DNA of 64,000 nucleotides, taken from positions 106,561-170,560 of the forward strand of contig JARVGI010000004.1 in the NCBI GenBank assembly GCA_029762625.1, written 5' to 3'. This DNA is from Methanomicrobiaceae archaeon (GTDB taxonomy: Archaea; Halobacteriota; Methanomicrobia; Methanomicrobiales; Methanomicrobiaceae). Of the stretch, positions 43,285-51,832 are shown in pieces. The position numbers and the translations under genes are program-made. Position 1 is the stretch's first letter. Every line of letters begins with the position of its first letter. The notes below the pieces were generated by a model. It did no database searches and had not been told where the DNA came from. It was given only the letters and a program-made list of their open reading frames with translations.

Positions 43285-45050
43285 GTCTTCACCTCCACCG
43301 AGATCGCCCCCGCAGGGCATATATCGGCACAGACACCGCACCCGGTACAGAGATCGGTGATATACGCCTTCTCATCCGCGAATTCGATCGCCGGGCACCC
43401 GAAGCGCACGCATGCCCTGCAGCCCGTGCAGGCCGCGGTATCGACCGCAAAGGACTTCCTTCTTACTCCCGCCCGCCGGGCGGAAATCACGCAGGGCTGT
43501 TTGGCGATGACCACTTTTACGCCCGCTGTGCCGCGGGCGGCCTTCAGGCACTCGATCGTGCCCGTGAGATCGTAGGGGTCGACCGTCTCCACGAACGAAA
43601 CCCCGCAGGCCCGGCAGATCGCGTCGAGCGACACGGGAACGCTCTCCACCCCGCACGCCGTCTGCCCTGTGGTGGGGTTCGGCTGGTGGCCGGTCATCGC
43701 GGTGATGCGGTTGTCGAGGATGACCACCGTCATGTTCGCCCCGTTATAGACCGCGTTCATCAGCCCCTGCAGGCCGGTGTGCAAAAACGTGGAGTCCCCG
43801 ATGGTGCAGACCACGTCCCGGGGCTCCCCGGAATGGGCAATCCCGCTCGCCACCGTGATGGACGCCCCCATGCAGATGGTGGTGTCCACGACGCCGAGCT
43901 GCAGGCCAAGGGTGTAGCAGCCGATATCGCTCGGGTAGACGGCATCGGGAAACGCCTTTTTGATGGCGTAGAACGCGGCCCGGTGCATGCACCCCGCGCA
44001 GAGGATGGGGGGGCGGGGAGGGAGATCGGTGATGGGGTCGGGTGCCGGAAAGCCGGATTCGGCCAGCACCCCCGCCCGTGCGAGGATACCCGCCACCGCG
44101 GCCGGGTTGAGTTCCCCCTCCCGGGGAGCGTAGCCGTTCTTCTTGCCGAACACCGGAATGTCGCCCGCGACCTGCCGGACGACCTCCTCGACCACGGGGT
44201 CGAGCTCCTCGACCACGACCACCGCATCATGCTGCCGGACGAACGCCGCCAGCCATTCCTCGTCGATCGGATAGGCGCCGATCGTCGCGAACGAGACCTC
44301 CTCCGGGATGACCTCGCTCACGTACGCCGCCGCAATGCCGCTCGCTATCACCGCGGTCTTCCCCCTGACCCCGGCGGTATTGAAGCCAAGCTCCACAAGA
44401 CGCGTGGCAAGGCCGGACTGCTTTGCGTTGAGCTTCGTATGGAGCACCCGCGTGTGCGCCGGGATCACCACGTACTGCTTCGGGTCGCGATGGAATTGAC
44501 CTTCGCGATGCTCGCTTCCCGCCGGGCCCAGCGCCACATCGCTCTTTGAGTGGCATATGCGGGTGGTGGGCCGGACCATCACGGGAAGCCCCACCTCTTC
44601 GGAGAGGGAAAACGCCCCGGCGATCATATCGTGGGCTTCCTGCACCGAGGCGGGGTCGAGACAGGGGATGCGGGCGAAATGGGCATAGCGACGGCTGTCC
44701 TGTTCGTTCTGCGAACTGTGCGCGAACGGGTCGTCCGCGGCGAGGATGACGAACCCGCCCGTCACTCCCGTATACGCACTCGTCATGAGCGGGTCCGCAG
44801 CCACGTTGAGGCCGACGTGCTTCATCGTCACCAGTGCGCGAAGCCCGCACCATGCGGCGGCAAGGGCGTTTTCAAAGGCGACCTTCTCGTTGACCGACCA
44901 CTCGACATACAGGCGCCGCTCATGCTGGACGCGCAGCGAATCAATCACTTCAGAAGAAGGTGTTCCCGGATATCCGCTTGCAAAATCGATATTGGCTTCG
45001 AGGCATGCATGCGCAATCCCCTCGTTCCCGAGCATATATCGCGTGACCAT
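43281..45050 (-). CDS. iorA: indolepyruvate oxidoreductase subunit alpha
   Basis: Large subunit, 589 residues, with pyrimidine domain, thiamine-diphosphate domain and a C-terminal ferredoxin domain. Seen: MLGNEGIAHACLEANIDFAS and GYPGTPSSEVIDSL at the start, GDSTFLHTGLQGLMNAVYNG (thiamine-binding) near residue 415, and at the end CTGCRACVRFGCP and CTGCGVCADICP for two 4Fe-4S clusters. ATG 45050 is chosen; ATG 45062 is possible. A TATA element at 45081-45088 serves the iorA-iorB pair. Confidence 0.94.
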   Translation of the reverse strand: MVTRYMLGNEGIAHACLEANIDFASGYPGTPSSEVIDSLRVQHERRLYVEWSVNEKVAFENALAAAWCGLRALVTMKHVGLNVAADPLMTSAYTGVTGGFVILAADDPFAHSSQNEQDSRRYAHFARIPCLDPASVQEAHDMIAGAFSLSEEVGLPVMVRPTTRICHSKSDVALGPAGSEHREGQFHRDPKQYVVIPAHTRVLHTKLNAKQSGLATRLVELGFNTAGVRGKTAVIASGIAAAYVSEVIPEEVSFATIGAYPIDEEWLAAFVRQHDAVVVVEELDPVVEEVVRQVAGDIPVFGKKNGYAPREGELNPAAVAGILARAGVLAESGFPAPDPITDLPPRPPILCAGCMHRAAFYAIKKAFPDAVYPSDIGCYTLGLQLGVVDTTICMGASITVASGIAHSGEPRDVVCTIGDSTFLHTGLQGLMNAVYNGANMTVVILDNRITAMTGHQPNPTTGQTACGVESVPVSLDAICRACGVSFVETVDPYDLTGTIECLKAARGTAGVKVVIAKQPCVISARRAGVRRKSFAVDTAACTGCRACVRFGCPAIEFADEKAYITDLCTGCGVCADICPAGAISVEVKT

Positions 45051-45112
45051 ACGATCACACATAGTACCCGAATCATCGGCATTTAATCTGATGGATCGCC
45101 CGCAATGCATAA

Positions 45113-45123
45113 CCTATAAAAAC
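45113..45123 (+). promoter_or_regulatory. TATA box of tRNA-Ile
   Basis: cctataaaaac, 33-43 bases upstream of the tRNA, in the expected archaeal promoter position. It lies inside the divergent interval shared with iorA. Confidence 0.6.
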
Positions 45124-45155
45124 AATCCGGCACCACATTGTAAGGTAATCCCATT

Positions 45156-45228
45156 GGGCCCGTAGCATAGCTGGTGGTGCACCCGGCTGATAACCGGGAG
45201 GTCGTGCGTTCGAATCGCATCGGGCCCA
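45156..45228 (+). tRNA. tRNA-Ile (anticodon GAT)
   Basis: Acceptor GGGCCCG (45156-45162) pairs with CGGGCCC (45221-45227). Anticodon stem CCCGG/CCGGG with loop CTGATAA gives GAT. T arm GTGCG-TTCGAAT-CGCAT. Discriminator A45228. Its 3' half is repeated at 45884-45920. Confidence 0.93.
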
Positions 45229-45920
45229 CTTTCTTTTCACTCCATTCGGTGCCATCGAGGCGGGGTACCTGCACCGGATGTGTGAATTTTTGTCAATTGC
45301 GCCTGGAGCCGATTTCGATCGCATATCCTCTCTCCGGGCGGGTTCCACACGTACCCTGTGAAACAACGGGCGGGTGGCTGCGAAGAAGCCTGCTACGCAG
45401 GCTCACGCACCCACTTCCAGGCTTCTTCAAGCCTCTGTTCCCGGAAGAACCTGACTTCCATGCTCGTCAGGCCGGCATATGCTTTGAACATCCGGGTCAG
45501 CACCTCGTCCCAGGACTCGTCGCTCACGAAGGCCATCCGCCTGACATTCCGCAGCATCGGCCAGTTCTTCAGATCCTCCCAGGCTCCCCCGACTGTCCAG
45601 CCCCCGAAGTCCCTGACCTGTATCAGCACGCGCACGTCCCGATACTGATCGATCACCTCTTCAAGCGCCGGAATAAGGATCTCGGCATAGTCTGCTTCGG
45701 TGAGTTCTCCTTCGAGCAGGAGCCCGAGGATACCCTCCTCACGAACAGTCACGGTAACTGTCATGGGAGGCCCTTCAGCTTGAGATATGAAAAATATTCC
45801 TGCCGACCGTATCGGCCAGCAGTTGGGGAAATGCGGCCTCTCTGTGGCATCCATGGTACAGGTACACGATTGCCACACGTCATTAACCGGGAGGTCGTGC
45901 GTTCGAATCGCACCGGGCCC
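45191..45920. mobile_element. putative integration scar bounded by tRNA-Ile and its duplicated 3' half
   Basis: 45191-45227 (3' half of tRNA-Ile from inside the anticodon loop to the acceptor end) recurs at 45884-45920 with 36 of 37 positions identical. The single change is T45220 to C45913, in the last T-stem base. The two copies are direct repeats 693 bp apart. This is the arrangement left when a tRNA-targeted integrase inserts DNA: one intact tRNA and one displaced 3' fragment. Inside is only a STAS-type gene on the minus strand; no integrase is present, so the element is a deletion remnant or a duplication. Confidence 0.65.
45393..45764 (-). CDS. STAS/SpoIIAA-like protein
   Basis: A 123-residue protein of the STAS/SEC14-like SpoIIAA family: MTVTVTVREEGILGLLLEGE, then a charged helix and DVRVLIQVRDFGGWTVGGAW, a helix-strand pattern with RRMAFVSDESWDEVLTRMF. 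Such proteins bind lipids, nucleotides or partner proteins; the target is unknown. ATG 45764 is chosen, as the upstream frame has no SD; a TATA-like AATATTTTTCAT is near 45785-45797. The gene lies between the duplicated tRNA-Ile halves, so it may have come with the inserted DNA. Confidence 0.7.
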   Translation of the reverse strand: MTVTVTVREEGILGLLLEGELTEADYAEILIPALEEVIDQYRDVRVLIQVRDFGGWTVGGAWEDLKNWPMLRNVRRMAFVSDESWDEVLTRMFKAYAGLTSMEVRFFREQRLEEAWKWVREPA

Positions 45921-46013
45921 GGGACTTCATTCTTCAAAGCAAAGTCGTATTTGACGGGAAAACGACGGGATTATTACTATAACTGTTATATCCTCTCTCG
46001 TCAATGAAATGGT

Positions 46014-46481
46014 ATGGAGCGATACCAGAAGATTGCCCTGGTCCTTGGGTTCATCATCATGCTCGGCCTTCTGCTCGGGGTCGACCCTTATCTCGCCGGC
46101 GTCGGCGCCATCATCCTCTTCGTGCTCTTCATGAGTTTTACGATCTATAACACCAGCAAGAGGTTTCCGAAAGTGCCGCAGCTCAGAGCCTTCCTCTCGG
46201 AGGACGCAAAATCGGTGATCATCAAAAACACGGGCGATGCGCGCGCGGTTGCGATACGGCTGGCAATCGTCCCCCTCGACATGGAATTCGAAGTCCCCCC
46301 GCTTGCGCCGGATGAAGCCTATACCGTCGCCGTGCCCCACATGATCGATGAAGCGAAGGGCGCGATGACCTACCAGGATGAACGCGGCCGCACGTTTACC
46401 CATTCCTCGCCGCTTTCAGCAACGGGGCAGGGAGAGGAGGATCTCTTCAAACCGATGTTCCCCATGTTCGGGTGGAAATAA
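46014..46481 (+). CDS. uncharacterised membrane protein
   Basis: A 155-residue protein. Two hydrophobic helices (about 6-22 and 26-46) form a hairpin, followed by a soluble domain of about 100 residues rich in beta strands (AVAIRLAIVPLDMEFEVPPL). I do not recognise the family. A TATA-like element (actataactgttatatcc) lies 25-40 bases upstream. It is convergent with the next gene. Confidence 0.7.
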   Translation: MERYQKIALVLGFIIMLGLLLGVDPYLAGVGAIILFVLFMSFTIYNTSKRFPKVPQLRAFLSEDAKSVIIKNTGDARAVAIRLAIVPLDMEFEVPPLAPDEAYTVAVPHMIDEAKGAMTYQDERGRTFTHSSPLSATGQGEEDLFKPMFPMFGWK

Positions 46482-46490
46482 CGGAAACAA

Positions 46491-47018
46491 TCATTTTTCC
46501 TGGAACACATATTCCAGGGTTTTTTCGAGCGCTTTGACGAGCTCTGCTTCATCTTTCATGTAGTCACGCATGGCGCGGTAGAGCATGAACATGATATCGT
46601 AGCCGTAAATGTCGATGACCTCGCGGGGGGCAAGGCGGTTTCGATAGGAGTCGATGATCAGCTCGTTCGCGCTGTACATGATCTCGGAGAACGTGCCGTC
46701 GTCTGAAAGCACGCAGTACTGGCTCTCCACCGCCTTTCCGGGGTCGTCCGGCCGATAGGGGACAGGATCGGTCTTGCCGAGCACGAACATGCGCTCGGGA
46801 AAGTACATCGCGTCGTAGATCTCGCCCTTGGGATCCTTTTTCCCCATTTGCATCATGTTCAGGCCCATCGAACGGATGAGCGGTGCTGCGTCGGCCGCCA
46901 TCCGCCCCAGCAGTTCCGCATCATGCTCCGCCACTTCACGCGAAAGTTCCCCTTTTCTCTTGTTATACGCCTCAATTTTTTCGAGAATTTCGGAAAAACC
47001 CTTTTCAATGGTGTCCAT
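46491..47018 (-). CDS. uncharacterised soluble protein
   Basis: A 175-residue charged, helix-rich protein. It begins MDTIEKGFSEILEKIEAYNK with a coiled-coil-like first third and ends in KALEKTLEYVFQEK. The middle contains YRPDDPGKAVESQYCVLSDD and YGYDIMFMLYRAMRDYMKDE. No family is recognised. ATG 47018 is chosen since GGGATTGAT lies four bases upstream; ATG 47024 is the alternative. A minus-strand TATA element (ATTTAAACATT) is near 47072-47082. Confidence 0.7.
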   Translation of the reverse strand: MDTIEKGFSEILEKIEAYNKRKGELSREVAEHDAELLGRMAADAAPLIRSMGLNMMQMGKKDPKGEIYDAMYFPERMFVLGKTDPVPYRPDDPGKAVESQYCVLSDDGTFSEIMYSANELIIDSYRNRLAPREVIDIYGYDIMFMLYRAMRDYMKDEAELVKALEKTLEYVFQEK

Positions 47019-47171
47019 AGGCATCAATCCCGTCGTGCCGGGGGCACGCTCATGGTGGCATGTTGATCGTCAATGTTTAAATGACCGCATGATTGTCAAT
47101 GCAGCCCGAGCGCGCCTTTTTTCCAGCGAGCGCGGCGGGCGCAAGGGAGGGGCAAGTATTTATTTTCTCGA

Positions 47172-48047
47172 ATGAGTATGAAATTGAGTAGGATGTGTAG
47201 CCGAATTCTCCTTTTGCTGGCTTTGTGCGGTTTATTCGTACTCGGCGCCGGCTGCCTTTCCGGTCCGCCGGGTGGCGGCGGGAGTGATACCATCACCGTG
47301 GCGGTCTCCATCCTTCCCCAGAAAGCATTTGTGGAGGCGGTGGGCGGCGACCGCGTCGACGTGCTGGTCATGGTGCCGCCGGGAGCGAGCCCTGCAACGT
47401 ACGAGCCCGCCACCGAGCAGCTGGTGGCGCTCGCTTCGGCGGATATGTATGTCACCGTCGGATCGCCCCTTCCCTTCGAGACCGTCTATCTTCCCCGCCT
47501 CATCGACGCAAATCCCGGTATGGCAGTGGTCGATTCGGGCGAGGGGATAGCAATCGTGGAAAACGACCCCCACACGTGGAACGCACCCCCGAATGCCATG
47601 ATCATGGTCGATTCTATCGCGGACGCCCTCGCCGCACTCGATCCCGCACACAGGCAGACGTACCTGCAGAACCGGGACGCCTATCGTGCAGAGCTGGCCG
47701 ACCTCGACGCCGATATCCGGACCATGACCGGGAGCATGGAGAAGAAGAGCTTCATGGTCTTTCACCCCGCATGGGGCTACTTCGCCCGGGAATACGGCCT
47801 CGAGCAGATCCCCATCGAAGCACACGGCAAAGAGCCGAGCCCAAGACAGCTCGCCGCCCTCATCCGGCGGGCGGAAGAGGAGCACATCTCGGTGATCTTC
47901 GTCAACCCGCAGATGAGCACGCAGAGTGCGGAGGTCATCGCACGGCAGATCGGGGCGACCCCCGTGTTCGCCGATCCCCTCGCCGAAAACTACACGGCAA
48001 ACCTCCGGGCATTCGCAGGACACCTCGCCGCGGAGGGGGCGGCATGA
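47172..48047 (+). CDS. znuA: zinc/manganese ABC transporter substrate-binding lipoprotein
   Basis: Metal-binding protein of a cluster 9 ABC importer, 291 residues. The signal peptide ends in a lipobox (LGAGC, Cys28), so it is lipid-anchored. Expected metal ligands: His134 (NDPHTWNAP), His198 (FHPAWGYF) and Asp268 (FADPLAENY). The first histidine, normally in an SPHxYEP context, is Ala75 here (GASPATYEP). The histidine-rich loop of zinc ZnuA is missing. Zinc, manganese or another metal is possible. ATG 47172 is uncertain; ATG 47178 and ATG 47193 are alternatives. Confidence 0.88.
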   Translation: MSMKLSRMCSRILLLLALCGLFVLGAGCLSGPPGGGGSDTITVAVSILPQKAFVEAVGGDRVDVLVMVPPGASPATYEPATEQLVALASADMYVTVGSPLPFETVYLPRLIDANPGMAVVDSGEGIAIVENDPHTWNAPPNAMIMVDSIADALAALDPAHRQTYLQNRDAYRAELADLDADIRTMTGSMEKKSFMVFHPAWGYFAREYGLEQIPIEAHGKEPSPRQLAALIRRAEEEHISVIFVNPQMSTQSAEVIARQIGATPVFADPLAENYTANLRAFAGHLAAEGAA

Positions 48048-48817
48048 CCGGCCCCATCATCCGCCTCGAGGATGTCTGGTTCTCCTTCGACGGCACGCCC
48101 GTGCTGGAAGAGGTGTCCCTCGATATCTACGAGCATGATTTTTTGGGCATCATCGGCCCCAACGGGGGAGGGAAAACCACCCTCTTAAAACTCATCCTCG
48201 GGCTTCTCGCACCGGACCGGGGAGACGTCCGCATCATGGGAAAACCCCCCCAACACCATCGCACCGCTATCGGCTACGTCCCCCAGTACCGGACCTTCGA
48301 TTTCGGCTACCCCATCAGCGTGATCGAGGTGGTGCTCATGGGGCGCCTCGGCCACATCCACCGCCCGTTCAGGAAGTACCGCCCCGAAGACCGCAGGATT
48401 GCAGAGGAGTGCCTCGCCATGATGGACATCGGGGATCTCGCCGACCGGCAGGTGGACCGGCTCTCGGGAGGGCAGCAGCAGAAGGTGATCCTCGCACGGG
48501 CGCTCGCCACCGAACCCCGCGTACTGCTCCTCGACGAACCGACCAACCAGGTGGATGTGCAAACCGAGGTGCACTTCTTCGAGATCCTGCGCCAGCTGCA
48601 CGAGACGATGGCAATCGTCCTGGTCACCCACGATATCGGTGCGGTTTCCGTCTACGTGGACCGGATAGCCTGCCTGAACCGGAGGCTTTTTACCCACGAT
48701 TCCGGCGAGATCACGGAGCAGATGCTCGCCGAAACCTACCAGTGCCCGGTGGACCTGATCGCCCACGGCGTCCCCCACCGTGTGCTGCGGGAGCATGAGA
48801 GGGAGGAGGGCGCGTGA
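48044..48817 (+). CDS. znuC: zinc/manganese ABC transporter ATP-binding protein
   Basis: ATPase of the same importer, 257 residues. Walker A GPNGGGKTT near residue 38, signature LSGGQQQK near residue 142, and Walker B LLLDEPTNQVD near residue 165. The start ATG overlaps the znuA stop by four bases (ATGA). The C-terminus carries a short extra helix region (HRVLREHEREEGA). Confidence 0.95.
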   Translation: MTGPIIRLEDVWFSFDGTPVLEEVSLDIYEHDFLGIIGPNGGGKTTLLKLILGLLAPDRGDVRIMGKPPQHHRTAIGYVPQYRTFDFGYPISVIEVVLMGRLGHIHRPFRKYRPEDRRIAEECLAMMDIGDLADRQVDRLSGGQQQKVILARALATEPRVLLLDEPTNQVDVQTEVHFFEILRQLHETMAIVLVTHDIGAVSVYVDRIACLNRRLFTHDSGEITEQMLAETYQCPVDLIAHGVPHRVLREHEREEGA

Positions 48818-49641
48818 TCGAGATCCTCGGGTACGCGTTCTTTCGCCACGCCCTTGCCGCCGGGGTGCTGATCAGCGTCGCCTGCGGGATCATCGGCGCC
48901 TATGTGGTGGTAAAAAAGATCGCCCTGATCAGCGGGGGGATATCCCATTCGGCGTTCGGCGGCATCGGGCTCGGCTACCTGTTCGGCTTCGACCCCATCC
49001 TCGGCGCGCTTGGCGTCTCCCTCGCCTCGGCGCTGGGCATCGGGGTGGCCAGCCGCAGGGGCGGCGAGCACGAGGACACGCTCATCGCCACCATGTGGGC
49101 GGTCGGAATGGCGCTCGGGATCCTGTTCGTCTCCCTCGCACCGGGGTACACCCCCGATCTCTTCAGCTACCTCTTCGGCAACATCCTCTTCATCCCCGCA
49201 TCCGACCTGCTGCTGATGCTCGCCCTCGATCTGGTCATCGTCGGGGCGGTGTACCTCTTCTACAACGAACTGCTGGCGGTCACCTTCGACGAGGAGTTCG
49301 CCTCGATCATGAACATCCCCGTGCAGCGCATCTCCCTGCTCCTCCTCTGCCTCACGGCGCTCACGGTGGTCATGCTGATTAAGGCGGTGGGGGTGATCCT
49401 CGTGATCGCCCTGCTCACGCTTCCCGCCGCCATCGGCCGCCAGCACAGCACCCGCCTGCCGCGCATCATGGGAATCGCCATCATCCTCGGGGTCGTCTTC
49501 ACCTTTGCCGGGATGTGGATCTCCTATCTCCTTGACGTCCCCTCCGGGGCGAGCATCGTCCTGATCAGCGCCGCCTGCTACGGGGCCTCAACGCTGTGCA
49601 CCCGCCGCCGGCATCACCGCACGGGCTCGCCCAGCAGGTAG
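48814..49641 (+). CDS. znuB: zinc/manganese ABC transporter permease
   Basis: Membrane subunit of the importer, 275 residues, with about eight hydrophobic helices. VVVKKIALISGGISHSAFGG near residue 30 and VKAVGVILVIALLTLPAAIG-like segment near residue 190 are the family signatures. The start is GTG 48814, overlapping the znuC stop (GTGA) with GGAGGAGGG upstream. Its 3' end overlaps the convergent methylthiotransferase gene by about 28 bases. Confidence 0.94.
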   Translation: MIEILGYAFFRHALAAGVLISVACGIIGAYVVVKKIALISGGISHSAFGGIGLGYLFGFDPILGALGVSLASALGIGVASRRGGEHEDTLIATMWAVGMALGILFVSLAPGYTPDLFSYLFGNILFIPASDLLLMLALDLVIVGAVYLFYNELLAVTFDEEFASIMNIPVQRISLLLLCLTALTVVMLIKAVGVILVIALLTLPAAIGRQHSTRLPRIMGIAIILGVVFTFAGMWISYLLDVPSGASIVLISAACYGASTLCTRRRHHRTGSPSR

Positions 49642-50825
49642 TGGCGCCGGTGGCCCGTGATCCGCACCCGCAGCCGGGTGCCAATGGAGATGGTCTCGCC
49701 GATGACGATAGTGGTGTAGGATTGATCGCGGGCGACGGCGGATCCCGCCATCCGCTGTTCGGTGACCAGCACCTCGAGTTCCGTGCCGATGAAAGTGCAG
49801 TTGTGGTCGTCATAGATGGCGTTGGCCGCCCGGGTGAGCGCCCTCGAGCGCTCCTTTTTGATCCAGTCGGGCATATCCCCCCATCCGGCCGCCGCCGTGC
49901 CCGGGCGCGGCGAATAGCGGGTGATGTTGACCTTTGTCGGGCGGATTGCGGTGAGGAGATCGAGGGTCCGGCGGAAATCCTCGCCCGTCTCGGTGGGGAA
50001 TCCCGCGATGAGATCGGTGGAGACGCGGACACCGGGCATCCGGTCCCGGAACGCCGCCACGAGGCCGGCAAAGTCGGCGACCGTGTACCCCCGGCGCATT
50101 GCCGCGAGGACGCGGTCCGATCCCGACTGCACCGGCAGGTGGATAAACGAAAAGATCTTCTCCTGCGAAAACGCCTCCGCGAGGTCATCCGCCTGACGGT
50201 ATGCGGAGGAAGGGTTCATCATGCCCACCCGGACCCTGAACCCGCCCGGGATCTCCCCGATCCGGTGCAGCAGGTCGGCAAGGGTGCTGGACCCGTCCAT
50301 CCCGTAGGCGCTCACGTCCTGCCCGGTCAGCTGGATCTCGCAGGCCCCTTCAGCGGCGAGCCGTTCGATCTCGGCGAGGATCAGATCCTCGGGAAAGCTG
50401 CGCAGTCTTCCCCGTGCACACCGCGTGATGCAGTAGGCGCAGGATCCCAGGCACCCGGACCCGACCTGGACGGCGCCGATGCCGGGGCCGATCATCGTCC
50501 CGGCACGCCCCGACCGGCGCTGCAATTCCTCCGGGAGGATGAAATAAGCATCGCATACCTCCCGGATGGCCTCCCGCTGCACCACCGGCATGCACCCGGT
50601 CACCACGATCTCGCGGTCCCGGAATGCCTTCAGGCGTCGTATCATCTGCCGCTCGGTCTTCGCCACGACCGTGCAGGTGTTGAGAACGAAGACCTCGGCC
50701 TCGTCGGCGGGCACCTGCCGGCACCCCTGCGCCTCCGCGAGCGCGATCAGCTTCTGCGTGTCGCAGTGGTTGTGGGTGCAGCCGTAGGACTCCACGTAGA
50801 TTGTTCGGTTCGAAAGTCTGTCCAT
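49614..50825 (-). CDS. tRNA methylthiotransferase (MtaB/CDKAL1-type radical SAM enzyme)
   Basis: Adds a methylthio group to threonylcarbamoyladenosine-37 of tRNAs reading ANN codons. The 403-residue protein has the N-terminal cluster-binding domain with YVESYGCTHNHCDTQ (Cys16), FVLNTCTV and VVTGCMP, the radical SAM motif CLGSCAYCITRCARG near residue 130, and a C-terminal TRAM domain (TELEVLVTEQRMAGSAVARD). Three cysteines of the first cluster and three of the SAM cluster are visible. The ATG overlaps the aroC stop. It is the last gene of the aromatic operon. Confidence 0.92.
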   Translation of the reverse strand: MDRLSNRTIYVESYGCTHNHCDTQKLIALAEAQGCRQVPADEAEVFVLNTCTVVAKTERQMIRRLKAFRDREIVVTGCMPVVQREAIREVCDAYFILPEELQRRSGRAGTMIGPGIGAVQVGSGCLGSCAYCITRCARGRLRSFPEDLILAEIERLAAEGACEIQLTGQDVSAYGMDGSSTLADLLHRIGEIPGGFRVRVGMMNPSSAYRQADDLAEAFSQEKIFSFIHLPVQSGSDRVLAAMRRGYTVADFAGLVAAFRDRMPGVRVSTDLIAGFPTETGEDFRRTLDLLTAIRPTKVNITRYSPRPGTAAAGWGDMPDWIKKERSRALTRAANAIYDDHNCTFIGTELEVLVTEQRMAGSAVARDQSYTTIVIGETISIGTRLRVRITGHRRHYLLGEPVR

Positions 50826-51832
50826 CAGGATCCGCGCCTGGCAAAATTGCGGTATTTTTCGGCTTCCAGAGAGGCGTCGACGAGCACGAGGGCGAGCATA
50901 CACTCGGCGACGGGGAGGATGCGGGGCGCGATGCAGGGGTCGTGCCTGCCCTCGATCCGGATTTCGGCCTCCTCCCCGGACGCGGTCAGCGTCCGCTGGG
51001 CCGTGCGGATGGAGGGGGTCGGCTTGACGGCGATCCTGACCACGATGGCGTTGCCGTTGCTCATGCCCCCGAGGATGCCCCCCGCATGGTTGCTCAGGTA
51101 GCCGGTGCGGTCGATCAGGTCGTTGTGTTCGCTCCCGGAGAGGCGGGCGGCAGCGAACCCGTCGCCGATCTCCACGCCCTTCACCGCGCCGATGCCCATC
51201 ATGGCGGCCGCTACGCCTGCATCGAGCCTGCCGAAGACCGGATCGCCAAGGCCCGCGGGGCAGCCCGTTGCGGTGATCTCGACCACCCCTCCCACGGAGT
51301 CGCCCGCATCCCGGGCGCTCCGCATCGCCTCCTCCATACGGGCGGGATCGGTCTCCCCGTGGATTTCCAGAATACGCGAGGAGATGGCGATTCCCTCACG
51401 GGCGAGGATCTTCATCGCCAGTGCGCCTGCGGCAACCCGGGCAAGCGTCTCTCTGCCCGACGTCCTGCCCCCGCCCCGGTGGTCGCGGATGCCGAATTTT
51501 GCCTGCAGAGTCGCATCGGCGTGCCCGGGCCGAAATACGCCGCGCAAGCGCTCGTAATCCTTCCCGCGGGCGTCCCGGTTGAAGACGATCATGGCGATGG
51601 GGGTGCCGGTGGTGACCCCCTCGAAGGTGCCGGAGAGGATCTCCACCCGGTCGGGCTCGGACCGCGGCGAAACGAGGTCGGATTGGCCCGGACGGCGGCG
51701 GTCCAGCACCGGCTGGATATCTTCCCCGGTCAGGGGGATGTGCGGCGGGCAGCCGTCGATTACCACGCCAAGCGCTGTGCCGTGGCTCTCGCCGAAGGTC
51801 GTGCACCGGAAATTTCTCCCGAACGTATTCAT
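50825..51832 (-). CDS. aroC: chorismate synthase
   Basis: Turns EPSP into chorismate using reduced FMN. The 335-residue protein shows GESHGTALGVVIDGCPPHIP, RPGHADATLQAKFGIRDHRG and GGGRTSGRETLARVAAGA, all conserved active-site regions. It is a little shorter than bacterial homologues (about 350-365). The gene lies three bases inside the overlap with the AroK-AroE fusion gene, so translation is coupled. Confidence 0.96.
   Translation of the reverse strand: MNTFGRNFRCTTFGESHGTALGVVIDGCPPHIPLTGEDIQPVLDRRRPGQSDLVSPRSEPDRVEILSGTFEGVTTGTPIAMIVFNRDARGKDYERLRGVFRPGHADATLQAKFGIRDHRGGGRTSGRETLARVAAGALAMKILAREGIAISSRILEIHGETDPARMEEAMRSARDAGDSVGGVVEITATGCPAGLGDPVFGRLDAGVAAAMMGIGAVKGVEIGDGFAAARLSGSEHNDLIDRTGYLSNHAGGILGGMSNGNAIVVRIAVKPTPSIRTAQRTLTASGEEAEIRIEGRHDPCIAPRILPVAECMLALVLVDASLEAEKYRNFARRGS

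Noticed and set aside
45884..45920. Second tRNA-Ile gene
   Set aside because: Only the 3' half is present; there is no 5' half, D arm or anticodon stem partner upstream, so it is a fragment and not a functional tRNA.
47576..48043. Upstream extension of znuC
   Set aside because: This part is inside znuA in another frame; the ATG at 48044 overlaps the znuA stop in the usual ATGA manner.
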